64,000 bases of DNA. Origin: Talaromyces rugulosus. Its lineage: Eukaryota > Ascomycota > Eurotiomycetes > Eurotiales > Trichocomaceae. Positions 1 to 10,375 of the stretch are shown piece after piece. The position numbers and the translations under genes were made by a program. Below the pieces are notes generated by a model. That model ran no database searches. It was not told the origin of the DNA and was given only the letters and a program-made list of their open reading frames with translations. Positions within the stretch are counted from its first letter, which is position 1, and every line of letters starts with the position of its first letter. Location of the stretch: positions 1,930,001 through 1,994,000 of the forward strand of contig NC_049564.1 of NCBI RefSeq assembly GCF_013368755.1, given 5' to 3'.

Positions 1-580
1 ATACAATGGCAGATGCGCACTTGAATATATCCGATGTAGCGACCTCATCGTTTCGGAGCTTTGAGAAATAGCTCCGAGAATGAACAATGCAAAACATCAA
101 GGCAGCAATACCGAACGAGCATTAAATCAGAGCTTAGCTACGACCCACATGGTTAATTTACCTTCTACTGAAAATAAAGTGACCTGTTTAAAAGAAATGC
201 TGACATCTCCCGGCAACATAACGCGTCCCTGGAGGGCTGTAATTGTCCATAGCGGGGAATGGCATGCTCACTAGGGCCGGTTATGCAAAATTAGCAACAC
301 TAGGCGCAACGCAGTAGTGCTGTGGAGAGAGATCTACACTGTCGGTTCGGTGTTAATAGTGATAGATACAACGACATCGAAGGCTGCCATGTTTAAAAAT
401 GTAGTTATAAAGGGGGTGAGTGATTCGTAAAGAAATCTAGATCATATCAATAGCTTCACGTTTATGCCAACACTTCGAACATTTTAAGATTTGATCAATT
501 GCATTCGTCTGGATCTTCTTCTTTTTCTTGAAAAAAAAAAAGCCCTAAAAGCTACATAATAGCTACCCCTTGCGGACACA
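1..580. other. Intergenic, no gene seen
   Basis: No reading frame here looks like a protein. A 64-codon frame near base 80 has no recognisable domain or splice support. The last 50 bp before the transporter start include a run of A residues (531-541). Confidence 0.6.
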
Positions 581-2299
581 ATGAAGAGCAACAAGCAAGA
601 TACGGGTTTCTTTCCACTTACGAATTCCGATAAATCAAACTCTTTTTGGACAAAGTTTACAGAAAATCGCAGACTTTGTCTCTGGGGAATAGCACTTGCC
701 TCATGCGCTCTTGTCCGAGGTTATGAGACATCTTTTGTCGGAAACATAGCAGGAGATCCAGCTTTTAAGTACGTTCTGTCCCACTCTATCTTAAAATGAA
801 TTTCCATACTAACCATACATGGCAGGTTAATGTTTGGGATTCCTGACCCTTCCGGTGATGGAGGTTATATTATTCCCTCTATTTGGCTGTCGCTGTGGTC
901 GGCCTCTTCCGCTATAGGTTCGCTGATCGGGTCACTAATTGGTGGCTGGTCCCAGGATGCAGTTGGAAGAAAATGGACAATTGGAGTGGCTGGCGTAATA
1001 CAAGCCGCCACAGTCACGATAAGCTTCCTAGCTGATCAGGCAGCGACAACCGATGCGCGAGGGGGCATTTACTTTGTCGGTAAAGTAGCCCAAGGTATAG
1101 CAATGGGCGCCGTAATGTGCACATCTCAGGCATACATATCCGAAATACTCCCTTCGTCGATTAGAGGCTCTGTTGTTTCAACACTTGCTCCGTTCACCGT
1201 ACTGGGACAGATTATTGCCGCTTTGGTCATCAAGTCTCAGGAGGATATAATGGAGCCGATAGCATATAGATTGCCAATGGCGACGCAGTGGATTTTCTCG
1301 GCAATCCCACTAGCTCTTGTTGTATTTCTCCCGGAAAGTCCAGCATGGCTCATGAGGAAAGGTCGTTTCCAACAAGCACGAGAAGCATGCCTCAAACTGG
1401 AGGGGCCTAAATTTTCTGACGACGGCAACAATGCCTATGACCGCCTTCGAGCCGACGTTGCCAGGGAGAGTGAGGACGGAGATAAGTTTGACGAGATATC
1501 CTACTTGGATCTTTTTCGACGACGCAGTGATGCTCGACGCACTATGATCGTACTCTTTGCCAGCACTATCCCAGAACTGTTCGGTTTACCCTTGTTCGGC
1601 CATACCACTTATTTTGCGGAACTTCTTGGCATGGAAGCAGGGGAGGCCACAACCTTGTACATTTGTGGCGCTGTTGGCGGATTTATATTCAGTCTCCTCG
1701 GATTCTATCTGTTGACGAGAGTTGGTCGGAGACGAATGCTAGTTTTTGGGCTGACGCCCGTAGCTTTGCTATGGTTAGCTATGGGTATTGCAGCTTGTTT
1801 CCCCTCGGTATCCATTGCATGGTAAGTGATACTCATCTTTCATGCTTTTTGGTTTCTAGTTATCTTTAATAACACTAACTGTAGATGTAGGTTTGTTGGA
1901 GCTGTCATGGCAGTTAGTATCTGCATCGCAAGCGCTGGTCCATGGCCGGCATCATATGCTGTGGTAGGAGAGACATCTACTCTGAAACTAAAAGCCAAAA
2001 CGTCTGGTCTGGCGTGGTTTACAAACTATCTCACCAACGGAATTTTCGGTTTCTTTCTGCCGTACATATACAACTCGGATGCAGGAAACTTGGGAGGAAA
2101 GATCGGATTTGTCTACGCTGCATTTACCAGTATTGGAGTTATAGGGTGTTGGTTACTTGTCCCTGAAATGAAGGACAGGTCACCTATAGAATTGGATGAG
2201 ATGTTTGAAGCGAGACTATCCACGCGGAAATTTCGTTCTTACTTAGGACATGCAGCGATACCCGAAGAGGAACACCCACTTAGACAAGCTAATTCTTAG
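581..2299 (+). CDS. MFS sugar transporter (maltose/alpha-glucoside permease-like)
   Basis: Plasma-membrane proton symporter of the sugar-porter MFS family. Exons 581-768, 826-1821 and 1891-2299 give 530 residues, the usual length. The two introns (57 and 69 bp) have GT..AG ends, and codons split across them restore the frame. Family signatures are visible: GGWSQDAVGRKW in the loop after TM2, PESPAWLMRKGR before the central loop, and VGRRRM in the matching C-terminal loop. The segment GKVAQGIAMGAVM followed by EILPSSIRG fits TM4-TM5 of maltose-type permeases. The usual PETK after TM6/12 reads PEMKD here. Substrate cannot be told from sequence; an alpha-glucoside or other oligosaccharide is likeliest. 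The next gene, a P450 fusion on the same strand, is 1.1 kb downstream, so a functional link is not shown. Confidence 0.9.
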
Positions 2300-3401
2300 A
2301 GAGACAACGACTTCTCATCATTTTCCATTACAGTCAGCCACTGTCTTGTTTTTTCTCTCCTCTTTGCATCTTTCAGTGTTACCACATGTCAACCCATGTT
2401 CAATTTACGCATTTACTAAGAATATACATATCTGCATTATGATTCTTGACTACTGGTATAACGAAACTTCATTTCAAACTTTTCATATATTCATCGACTT
2501 CATGTTATGTTAATATTTGAAGAGTTAAAACGTTTACTGCAATGCGGGCACAGCAAAATATAAAAAGAGGTAGTCAACACATTGATCAGTTGATGTTTAT
2601 GTCACATGTAAGATTAGGTATTACGAGTCCTCTTTGCTGATTTATGCATGAGAACCGGGAATAACTTTACATGGAACGCCAGGATGTAATTAACTGACTA
2701 AGCGACATATTGATTACTGTTAATTGCACGGTTATTGAATTTGAAGGTTCGGATTTCTTCAGAATCATGCCAGAGCACCGAGGTCATTGTGTATCGATTC
2801 GTGATAGTAACCCCCATTGGAAGGCATTTATGAATAGTTTAATTTTTCTCAGCTGCTACGTACAACTGTTTTTGGTCAGAGAACCATGTTCGTTTCCTCT
2901 AACACCCATCGCACCTTTCATGCTCGAGGTGACGCGCCAGTCCTTAACATTTGGTAGCTAAATTGAACCGTTGTTTTTAGCCCAAGGCATCTACATTTCA
3001 CAACATTTAAAGCAATGGTAATTATAACAGTCTCCCCTTTTATGCATAGGAACACCGCCCGCTTGGAGAAGGATGTCAAAAGTCGGCGATATTATCGCCG
3101 GCTCGGCTCGGTGTTGTGCTAGATAACGCCGATAAACATTTACTACGGACAACGTCAACAGGTATCGGCATTATGCAAGACGGGCGGCAAAGTCAACAAA
3201 GAGGATTCCTTTTTTTCTTCCTTTGCTAACTGTACTCCGTACCAAAGCGAATTTGCCTTGTCATGTGTCTGCAATGAATGGGATACTTATATAGCTCCAG
3301 AATCCTTCACATAGCGCTGCATAGAATTACATTCGTATTCTAAGAGCCATCAATACACATATATTATCTCTTTCTTTCGCCTAATATACCACTAACGCAT
3401 T
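2300..3401. other. Intergenic with P450 promoter
   Basis: Contains the 3' flank of the sugar transporter and the upstream region of the P450 fusion. No gene is supported; an 83-codon frame at 2710-2961 has no recognisable domain. The distal promoter holds inverted repeats (separate entry), and a TATA-like TTATATAG lies near 3287, about 115 bp before the start codon. Confidence 0.6.
3084..3169. promoter_or_regulatory. Cluster of CGGCGATA/GCCGATA inverted repeats
   Basis: CGGCGATATTATCGCCG (3084-3100) is a perfect 8-bp inverted repeat around one base. GCCGATA follows at 3128-3134 and its reverse complement TATCGGC at 3163-3169. Together they make four similar half-sites within 86 bp, 230-320 bp upstream of the P450 start. 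CGG/CCG half-sites are typical of Zn2Cys6 regulators and the GATA core could bind GATA factors; which factor acts is inference. Confidence 0.45.
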
Positions 3402-6400
3402 ATGGGTACACCTGTCCCACATCCCCGAGGTTGGCCAATGATGGGCAACTCACTAGACGGAATGAACCATGCCCAGTATCATGAAAAATATGGTACGTAT
3501 GTGGAATTTCCATTATGCTAGATGCTTGCTTTTGCTTACATATGATAGGCCCGATATTTCAACTTGTTGACGGCCCAGGCAAAAGGCCAACATTATTTGT
3601 GTGCTCAGTGGAACTGTTGAATGAAATTTGCGACGAGAAAAGATTTGCCAAAATGCCCAGACGAGGGGGGCTTTTTGAGGTACGAAACCTAACACATGAC
3701 GGGCTATTTACTGCGTCACATGGGGAACATAATTGGGGAATCGCACACCGAGTTCTCATGCCTGTCTTCAATGGCATTGCTATCAAGAACATGTTTGAGG
3801 GTAAGTCCGTCTACGGATTGGACCAATGTAAACTCCTAGCCTGACTGAGATTCAGAAATGTACGACATCGCTAGCCAGTTGGTTTTGAAGTGGGCGAGGT
3901 CTAGTCCTGGAACTAAAATCAACGTGACTGGAGACTTCACAAGACTTACCCTAGATACACTGGCTCTGTGAGTTGGCCTTCTCATCCCCATATCAGCAGT
4001 TTATTTAAGTCCACTATTTGAGTGTATTTAGCTAACCAACAGTGGCAGGACTACCATGGATACGCGTTTTAACTCCTTTTACTCCGAAACACCGCACCCC
4101 TTCGTTAGCGCTATGGTCTCGTTTCTTACTGAATGCAGCTCGAGAAGTAAGCGGCCTGATTTTGTAAGTGACTATGTATTTAGAGGCTCCACGCAAAGAT
4201 ACTGGGAAGACGTCAAAACTATGAGGGAAATAGGTCGTGAAGTCGTTCATAAACGGCGAAATAGCTCATATCGCAAAAAGGACCTTATTGATGCTATGAT
4301 ACATGAGGTGGATCCTAAAACAGGCCAGAAGATGACAGAAGAAAGCATAATCGATAATATTACTACATTCCTCATTGCTGGTAAGCATCTGAATGGGCTT
4401 GTGTCGTGATTTTTCACTAATCTTAGTGATGTTTTGGTACAGGCCACGAAACAACTTCGGGACTGCTGTCATTTATGCTTTACGAACTGGTCAAAAACCC
4501 GGAGGTCATGGAGAAAGCTAAAGCCGAAGTGGATGCCGTTCTCGGACAGGGTTCGATGACTCCAGAAATGCTATCCCAGCTCCCTTACCTGACGGCGGTA
4601 ATCAGAGAAACACTGAGGCTCCACCCAACGGCGCCTGCGTTTTCAGTCGTACCCAAACAAGATGCATGTGATGACTCCCCCATTTTCATTGGTCAGGAGC
4701 AATACCAGGTTGGTAAAAACCAGACGATAGTTGCAGTTCTCCAAGAAATCCATGAAGACCCCACGGTCTACGGAGAGGATGCAGACAAGTTCAAACCTGA
4801 GCGGATGTGCGATGAACACTTCTACAATTTACCAAAAGGAGCCTATAAGGTAGACTTTCCACTATTTCATTGTTACCTATTGGAAGTTATTTAGATTTCT
4901 GAAGCTGACAAACTGTTTTCAACAACGATTTAGCCTTTCGGAAATGGTGCGCGAGCGTGTATCGGTCGTGCTCTAGCCCTGCAAGAAGCGACCATGACAA
5001 TGGCACTACTCATCCAAAATTTCGAATTTGATTTTGCCGATCCCGACTACAATCTTGCCATAAAGAAGACACTCACCATTAAACCAACAGGCTTCCAGGC
5101 AGTTGCCAGGCTTCGTGTTGGACTAACCCCAACATTCGTGCAGAGAAGGCTTTTGAATCAGGACGTAAAGGAGCTGGCTCGGCCCAAGTCTAATACAATC
5201 ACGACTATTATCGATGGCAAGGGAGAAACACACGAACCAAGGCCAGAAACTCCGACAAAATTAGTGGACCTTATCATCTGCTATGGATCTAACACTGGCA
5301 CCTGCCAGACGTTGGCACATACGCTTGCCGGTGAAGCCCCCAAACATGGTTTCTGTCCAGCAGTGATGTCCATGGATCAAGCAGCAGAAAACATTACCAC
5401 CTACGCAAAAGTGCCGGTCGTGGTTATCACAGCCAGCTATGAGGGCCAGCCTCCCGACAATGCCACTTCGTTTGCGAGTTGGTTGGCGAACCTGGAGACA
5501 GAAGGCAAAACAAAATCCCTAGATGGACATGTTCACGCAGTTTATGGATGTGGACATCGTGACTGGGTCACCACTTTTCAGAAGGTACCGACCTGGGTGG
5601 ACAACGCTTTGATGGCATGCGGCAGCTACGCGGTTGTAAAAAGAGGGTTCTCGGATGTTTCATACGACGATACTTTTAATGACTTTGACCTATGGGCTGA
5701 CAAGTCACTGTGGCCAGCTTTGACTCAAGAGTACTTCAATTACCACTCAACCAACAAGGGAAACCTCGAAAGAGGCATAAAGAAGCCAAAAGCAGAAGCG
5801 AAAACTTCAAGCTTTGAAGTGGTTCCTAGTAGCCGGGTGCAAGAGCTAGATTATGACGGTCGTGAAGGCACTGTCCTAGAGTCGACATTACTGACTGTGC
5901 CCGGAGAGCCCGAAAAGCGACATATCAAAATCCAGCTCCCATCTGGTATGGAGTATAGCACTGGTGATTACCTAGCAGTTCTACCAGTCAACCATGACGA
6001 GACGGTCAAGGTAGCAATGACAAGGTTTGGACTGGCAATAGACTCGCAGGTTGTCTCAAGCAAAAGCATAAACGGCCTACCCGAGCCGAGATCCAGGAGT
6101 GCATATATCATGCTAAAAGAGCTTGTGGAGCTAAATCATCCAGCTACTGATAAGGTGAGTCGTTTTTAAATTTCTGTAAATGTATTATGTGCTGATTCAT
6201 ATGTAGAACGTCCGCGCCATTGCACTCTCAATCCCGGAACAATCTGAAAAGAACGCTCTTGAAGCGGTTGTCTCGTCAAAGCAGGGCAGGGAGCAACGTC
6301 CTAGTCTTTTACATTTGCTCCTCATGTTTCCATCAGCAAACATGTCCTTTGCAGAATATCTTTCAATGCTCCCGCCTCTGCATATTCGCCGATATTCAAT

Positions 6401-7070
6401 TTCTTCCTCGCCACTTCCTGACCCTAGATCATGCACTCTTACCTATGGCGTGGCGAATTTTGGACCAGAGGCAGGTCGAAGTGAATTCAGAGTTTTCGGC
6501 GCAGCTTCAAATTATTTGGCCAACTTGAAGGTGAACGACCGACTTTTGGTGTCTCTTCGTCCTGGAAATGCACACTTTCGCCTTCCTAGAGATTTGACTG
6601 CCACACCAATCATTTTAGTATGCGCCGGTTCTGGCTTGGCACCTTTTAGAGGATTTGTAGAGGAACGGGCTACTTTCATAAAGACAAACCCGGAAACCCC
6701 TTTGGCGAGGTGTATCTTATTAATTGGATGTCGGCACCCCGAAAAGGATGCCCTGTATCTGCAGCATCTGGAAGAATGGGAGAAAGCCGGAGCGATGGAG
6801 TTACAATATGCTTTTAGTGCTACCCCAGAGAAGAGCCATGGCTGCAGGTATGTTCAAGACCGGTTGTGGAAAAGTCGAGAAAGTCTAATGCCACTTCTAC
6901 TCAATGGTGGAGGAAAAATGTTCTTTTGTGGAGGAGCAAAAGCTCTTGAAGGTGTGACCAAATCCGTTGTTCAAGCGTACGCAGAACAAACAGAAAAATC
7001 ATTGGATGAAGCTTCAATTTGGTTCAGAGCAATCCGCAATCAACAATTTGTCAGTGATGTTTTTAACTAA
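3402..7070 (+). CDS. Self-sufficient cytochrome P450 monooxygenase-reductase fusion (CYP505-type)
   Basis: A P450 and its NADPH reductase in one chain. Known relatives (P450foxy, bacterial CYP102) hydroxylate fatty acids near the omega end. Seven exons, 3402-3492, 3549-3800, 3856-3967, 4049-4380, 4443-4849, 4934-6154 and 6207-7070, encode 1,092 residues, full length for the family. The heme domain shows AGHETTS (I-helix, about 262-268), [11 protein letters not shown] (ExxR) and [10 protein letters not shown] with the heme cysteine near 407. The FMN domain starts near 509 with YGSNTGTC and [11 protein letters not shown]. The FAD/NADPH part has RRYSISSS near 865 and [12 protein letters not shown]. 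All catalytic motifs are intact and no frame is broken. It lies beside a sugar transporter and an ankyrin gene, and its promoter has a strong inverted-repeat cluster. Substrate chemistry is known only by family. Confidence 0.96.
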
Positions 7071-7434
7071 TTTTCTTTCAATGATATATACATGTATAAT
7101 TGAATTGTTTCCACGGTCCAAGTCATCGCTGTGTTACACATAGAAGTCAAATCATCTCAAGCACGAAGTGAATTTCATAATATCGATTTGAAATCGTGCT
7201 AAATATTTGGGTATTTGAGGATGTAGGCAGCCCGAGTACCATTGTTTAATGATTTTCTCACAAGGAACCAATTGTCCATGATGGATACACTCTCGGCTAG
7301 TAGAAATGACTTAGGATTCTCCTAGTCTCTTCGTTTCCTGAGGATTTTATAGCTTCCTCAATCATGCTTTTGATTTCTTCAAACGGTGTGCTTTGTTTAT
7401 TAAAGTACTCAAGGAAGGATTTTAGTACATTAGG
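7071..7434. other. Convergent intergenic spacer
   Basis: About 360 bp between two genes that point toward each other (P450 fusion on +, ankyrin gene on -). No coding signal or notable repeat seen; presumably holds both 3' untranslated regions. Confidence 0.6.
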
Positions 7435-8355
7435 TCAATCCTGTTGAGCCGCCTTTACCAGTGGAAATTCGTTGTTATTGCAGGCAGTGAATATGTTCGC
7501 GCCTTTCTCTAGAAGGATTGTCGCGGTGTCCGCCGTCTGTTCAGTAGGGCTTTTTAAGCTACATAGAGTTAGAAGAGGTGTCATTCCTATTTCAGAATTC
7601 CGTGAATCAATGTCCGCTCCATGAGAAAGCAGAAAACACACTGTGCGCTCCACTATTGCCCGTAGATTTTGATCAGACTGGGCTGCGAGTAGTAGAATAC
7701 ATTGATTCCCCGACAATGTTAAAGTCAAATCCTGCAGAAAATACGTCTTCATAATGCATATTTCCCCAAAGCGAGCTGCAGTACAAAGTGTCTTCTGCTC
7801 GTCATAGTAATGAGGTGCAATATCCTTTCCTGTATGCTGTCGGATCAGATCAAAAACTCTTTCTCCTCCCTTGACAGACTGAGAGATTAAGGACCTAAAT
7901 TCGTAAGTTCCCGGTACGGCCAGGCAATCCTTATTTACCAGAAATCGGATAATCTCAAACTTGGCATCGGAAATTGGTGGCTGTGAGGTGCATTCTTGGA
8001 ACGCAGTTGGGCATGCCGGAGGTTCTGAGGGGTATGGATCAGTGCCTTTCTCGATTAGTAACTTAAATATCTCAATATCATCCCGGCGGATGGCCTCTAA
8101 TACAGCAGGCACTCCATCCTCGTTCAGTTCATCCACATCGGCCGGATGCGCACCATTCGGATCTGCTCCATTATCAAGCATCAACTGTACGATGTTGATG
8201 TAGCGGTCATTCACAGCTTTTGATAAAAATAGAGTCAAATGCCACAGCCAATCATCTTTGTCTGTTGTATGCTTTTCGGGCCAGTCCACATCCAAACACC
8301 GTTTGATTAAGTCTTCGTAGCCACCTGCTGCAGCGCCTTCCATAAGAGACCGCAT
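7435..8355 (-). CDS. Ankyrin-repeat protein
   Basis: Single-exon frame of 306 residues. Several ankyrin units are recognisable by the LL..GAD(P/I) hairpin signature: VQLMLDNGADPNG, FKLLIEKGTDPYP, CFLLSHGADIDSRNSEIGMTPLL and ATILLEKGANIFTA, separated by about 35-80 residues, with diverged units between. Ankyrin repeats bind other proteins; no enzymatic domain, signal peptide or membrane segment is visible. The start may be Met1 (8355) or Met5, since both precede the first helix. It could be a fragment of a longer gene, as many fungal ankyrin genes are large multi-exon proteins; no further exons are clear upstream. Function unknown. Confidence 0.75.
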   Translation of the reverse strand: MRSLMEGAAAGGYEDLIKRCLDVDWPEKHTTDKDDWLWHLTLFLSKAVNDRYINIVQLMLDNGADPNGAHPADVDELNEDGVPAVLEAIRRDDIEIFKLLIEKGTDPYPSEPPACPTAFQECTSQPPISDAKFEIIRFLVNKDCLAVPGTYEFRSLISQSVKGGERVFDLIRQHTGKDIAPHYYDEQKTLCTAARFGEICIMKTYFLQDLTLTLSGNQCILLLAAQSDQNLRAIVERTVCFLLSHGADIDSRNSEIGMTPLLTLCSLKSPTEQTADTATILLEKGANIFTACNNNEFPLVKAAQQD

Positions 8356-9157
8356 TGAACAACTGCCAGCCTTGTAATGGGAGTTAAATAGATGAAGCTT
8401 CGAGATATATATTTATGTGATATTACTTGGAAATAGTAGTCGACCAGACAGCAGAATTTCAATGTTCATGAACTGCTTCCAACTCGTAGCAATATGGGCT
8501 GATTTTTGATATTGGAATAACGATGCACCTTTTGGATGAAATATACTTTATTACGTACGTAGAGATGTATGTTCTTGATGTTAAGGCATCGAATTCGACA
8601 GTTGGATTTTATCTCTGTGGGGAAATCTGAACTACGGTAGACTGTAATACAGATCGTACAACTAGCAGGTTATAGGCTTCCATTAGGGATACGTCTAACC
8701 CAGGACTGTTGAGTTCAACAAGGGAAGCTTTTGCCAGGAAGGAATTATAAAAGTACTCCTGTCAGTAGTTGGGAGCTAAAACAAGTCGGAACTACTGATA
8801 TTGCCAGTAACGCACTCACATGAAGGCATGACATCATTTATCCTGTGTTATGCATGTGATATGCTTTATCGGAGCATTGCATTATTTAGTGCATAATTCG
8901 TCCATAGTCAGCAATTCTTACCCTGTGAAAAGTCAGTGACAAACATCATTCTCTAAACGGCTGTAAGCAAGCCATGGCCCCAACGCGCTTAGGATTAGAA
9001 GGCAATTAGTTTGGCGATCTGTTGGGTTGAATGCATGACTTTTAACCCTGAAAGTTCCGCCCCGCGAGATTTAAAGCGAATATTATAACCACTCAAGGCA
9101 AAGTTTGACGTCTGCCTAAACCGACTCTCTCCCCCAGAGTCCTTTGCCCCATGGGCA
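8356..9157. other. Gene-poor stretch
   Basis: No coding frame of note on either strand, and no recognisable transposase or RNA gene. It lies between the 5' end of the ankyrin gene and the left end of the MITE-like element. Confidence 0.55.
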
Positions 9158-9472
9158 GGGGATTTATACGCTCACTCGTAACCCAATCTGGTAGTAGATT
9201 CGAAATCAAATTTTCTAATAAATTCTTACTGGTTTTGGTCCTCAGTTCCCTGCCATCAAAAGCCATTAGTTTATAACATTATTTTAAACAACCCTGATAC
9301 TCCCTAACCTTAACCCAAACCCAAGCCCGGACCTTTTCTAACCCCATAACCCTAACTGTAGAGGTGAGGTGTAGGTTGGAGATTGGGAATTAAAAACACT
9401 AGGAACTTACTGGGAAAATCTGATTTCGGGTCTACGGCGGATTGGGTTAAGGGGGTGGGCGTATATATCCCC
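9158..9472. mobile_element. MITE-like element with about 58-bp terminal inverted repeats
   Basis: The left end (9158-9215) and the reverse complement of the right end (9414-9472) align over about 58 bp with few mismatches. Shared blocks in the same order are GGGGAT.TATACGC, TAACCCAATC, GTAGA and CGAAATCA.ATTTTC. Weaker similarity continues inward. The element is about 315 bp with no open frame, as expected of a non-autonomous inverted-repeat element. I see no target-site duplication, so its exact ends and superfamily are unknown. Its interior carries CCCTAA-like motifs (9303-9357). Confidence 0.6.
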
Positions 9473-9862
9473 ATTAAAACATGAAGATCTTTAGATTCGC
9501 TCCTTGCGGTTTGCTAAGCTTTGAGGCGGGTGCGGGGGCTAGAATTCACATATACGCGATTTGTTGGCACTTCTCCAGAATCTGGAACAAGCTGGTTCGC
9601 CAAAGGCAAATTAGTGCTTGGCGGAATGAATCTACGAAGCTTTGCCAGCTTTTTTTTGAAACAAGTGTTAATGTCTTATTCCTTACTGTGTTGAATGTCG
9701 GGTTTATGACGTATGTAATGCAACCTGTGAAATTGTATAAGAACGAGTTTGATTCTCAACAAATGCATTATTGTATATTCCACATCAAAGTAACATCCAA
9801 ACATATCAATTGAGCTCCCCAATTATTTGATCTACCAAAGAAAGATATCACGCGAAGACACC
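9473..9862. other. Upstream region of secreted-protein gene
   Basis: Lies between the inverted-repeat element and the start of the small secreted protein. A 110-codon frame at 9481-9813 has no recognisable domain and is not called. The element therefore sits about 390 bp from the start codon and could supply promoter sequence. Confidence 0.5.
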
Positions 9863-10375
9863 ATGTACCGTCATATTCTTAGCCTTGCCACCGCTGTGGC
9901 CATTCTTGGCCAGGCTTCTGCGAGCTGCCAACTCTCAAACAGTCTCAAATCAGCTGAGACAACGGCCGAGACACGAAAGCAGCTGTGTATGCCCCAAGGA
10001 GAAGGCGTATGGACATTTGCACTGGACGTCAGTGAAGTAGCTGTCCCAACCTTTAACGGCGGCGCTCCGTGGGCTGGACTGGCTGGGTACACCGCCTACA
10101 TCATCTACGACAACGAATGCATTCCACGGGGAGTGTATGGGCCGTCAGGAAATGACTGTGGCACACCTTATGTTATCGAAGACAACTTTCTTCCCTATGT
10201 CCTAACCGTTAAAGCCATTGACACCGACCTCGGTGGTCCCTACTTCAAGTTTGCCTACGCCAATGGTTTATATTCAATCGGAAACAATGGATGCACTTGT
10301 AGCGACCTATCTAGTGGCCTTGAGGGAGAGCAAGGTTGCAAATGCGCGTTCCCTCTTGAAGGGGAGTCAAGCTAG
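9863..10375 (+). CDS. Small secreted cysteine-rich protein, unknown function
   Basis: 170 residues in one exon. The start at 9863 is chosen because it begins a clean signal peptide: basic MYRH, a hydrophobic stretch, then QASAS with cleavage expected near residue 18. An in-frame upstream Met (9827) would bury this signal. The mature part has eight cysteines, mostly in the second half, with CTCS and GCKCAF near the end, suggesting a disulfide-stabilised extracellular fold. No enzyme motif is recognised. Proteins of this size and type in fungi are often cell-surface proteins or effector candidates, but nothing in the sequence proves such a role. It sits alone in gene-poor DNA next to a MITE-like element. 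The reading frame looks genuine because codon use and length fit a coding gene. Confidence 0.75.
   Translation: MYRHILSLATAVAILGQASASCQLSNSLKSAETTAETRKQLCMPQGEGVWTFALDVSEVAVPTFNGGAPWAGLAGYTAYIIYDNECIPRGVYGPSGNDCGTPYVIEDNFLPYVLTVKAIDTDLGGPYFKFAYANGLYSIGNNGCTCSDLSSGLEGEQGCKCAFPLEGESS

Noticed and set aside
80..274. 64-codon frame
   Set aside because: No domain, no signal peptide, no splice partner; expected by chance.
2710..2961. 83-codon frame between transporter and P450
   Set aside because: No recognisable similarity; sits in promoter DNA.
9303..9357. Telomere-like CCCTAA motifs as a true interstitial telomere
   Set aside because: Motifs are degenerate and few, and lie inside an inverted-repeat element, so chance or element sequence is likelier.
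9481..9813. 110-codon frame
   Set aside because: Abuts the MITE-like element, no domain, unlikely composition.
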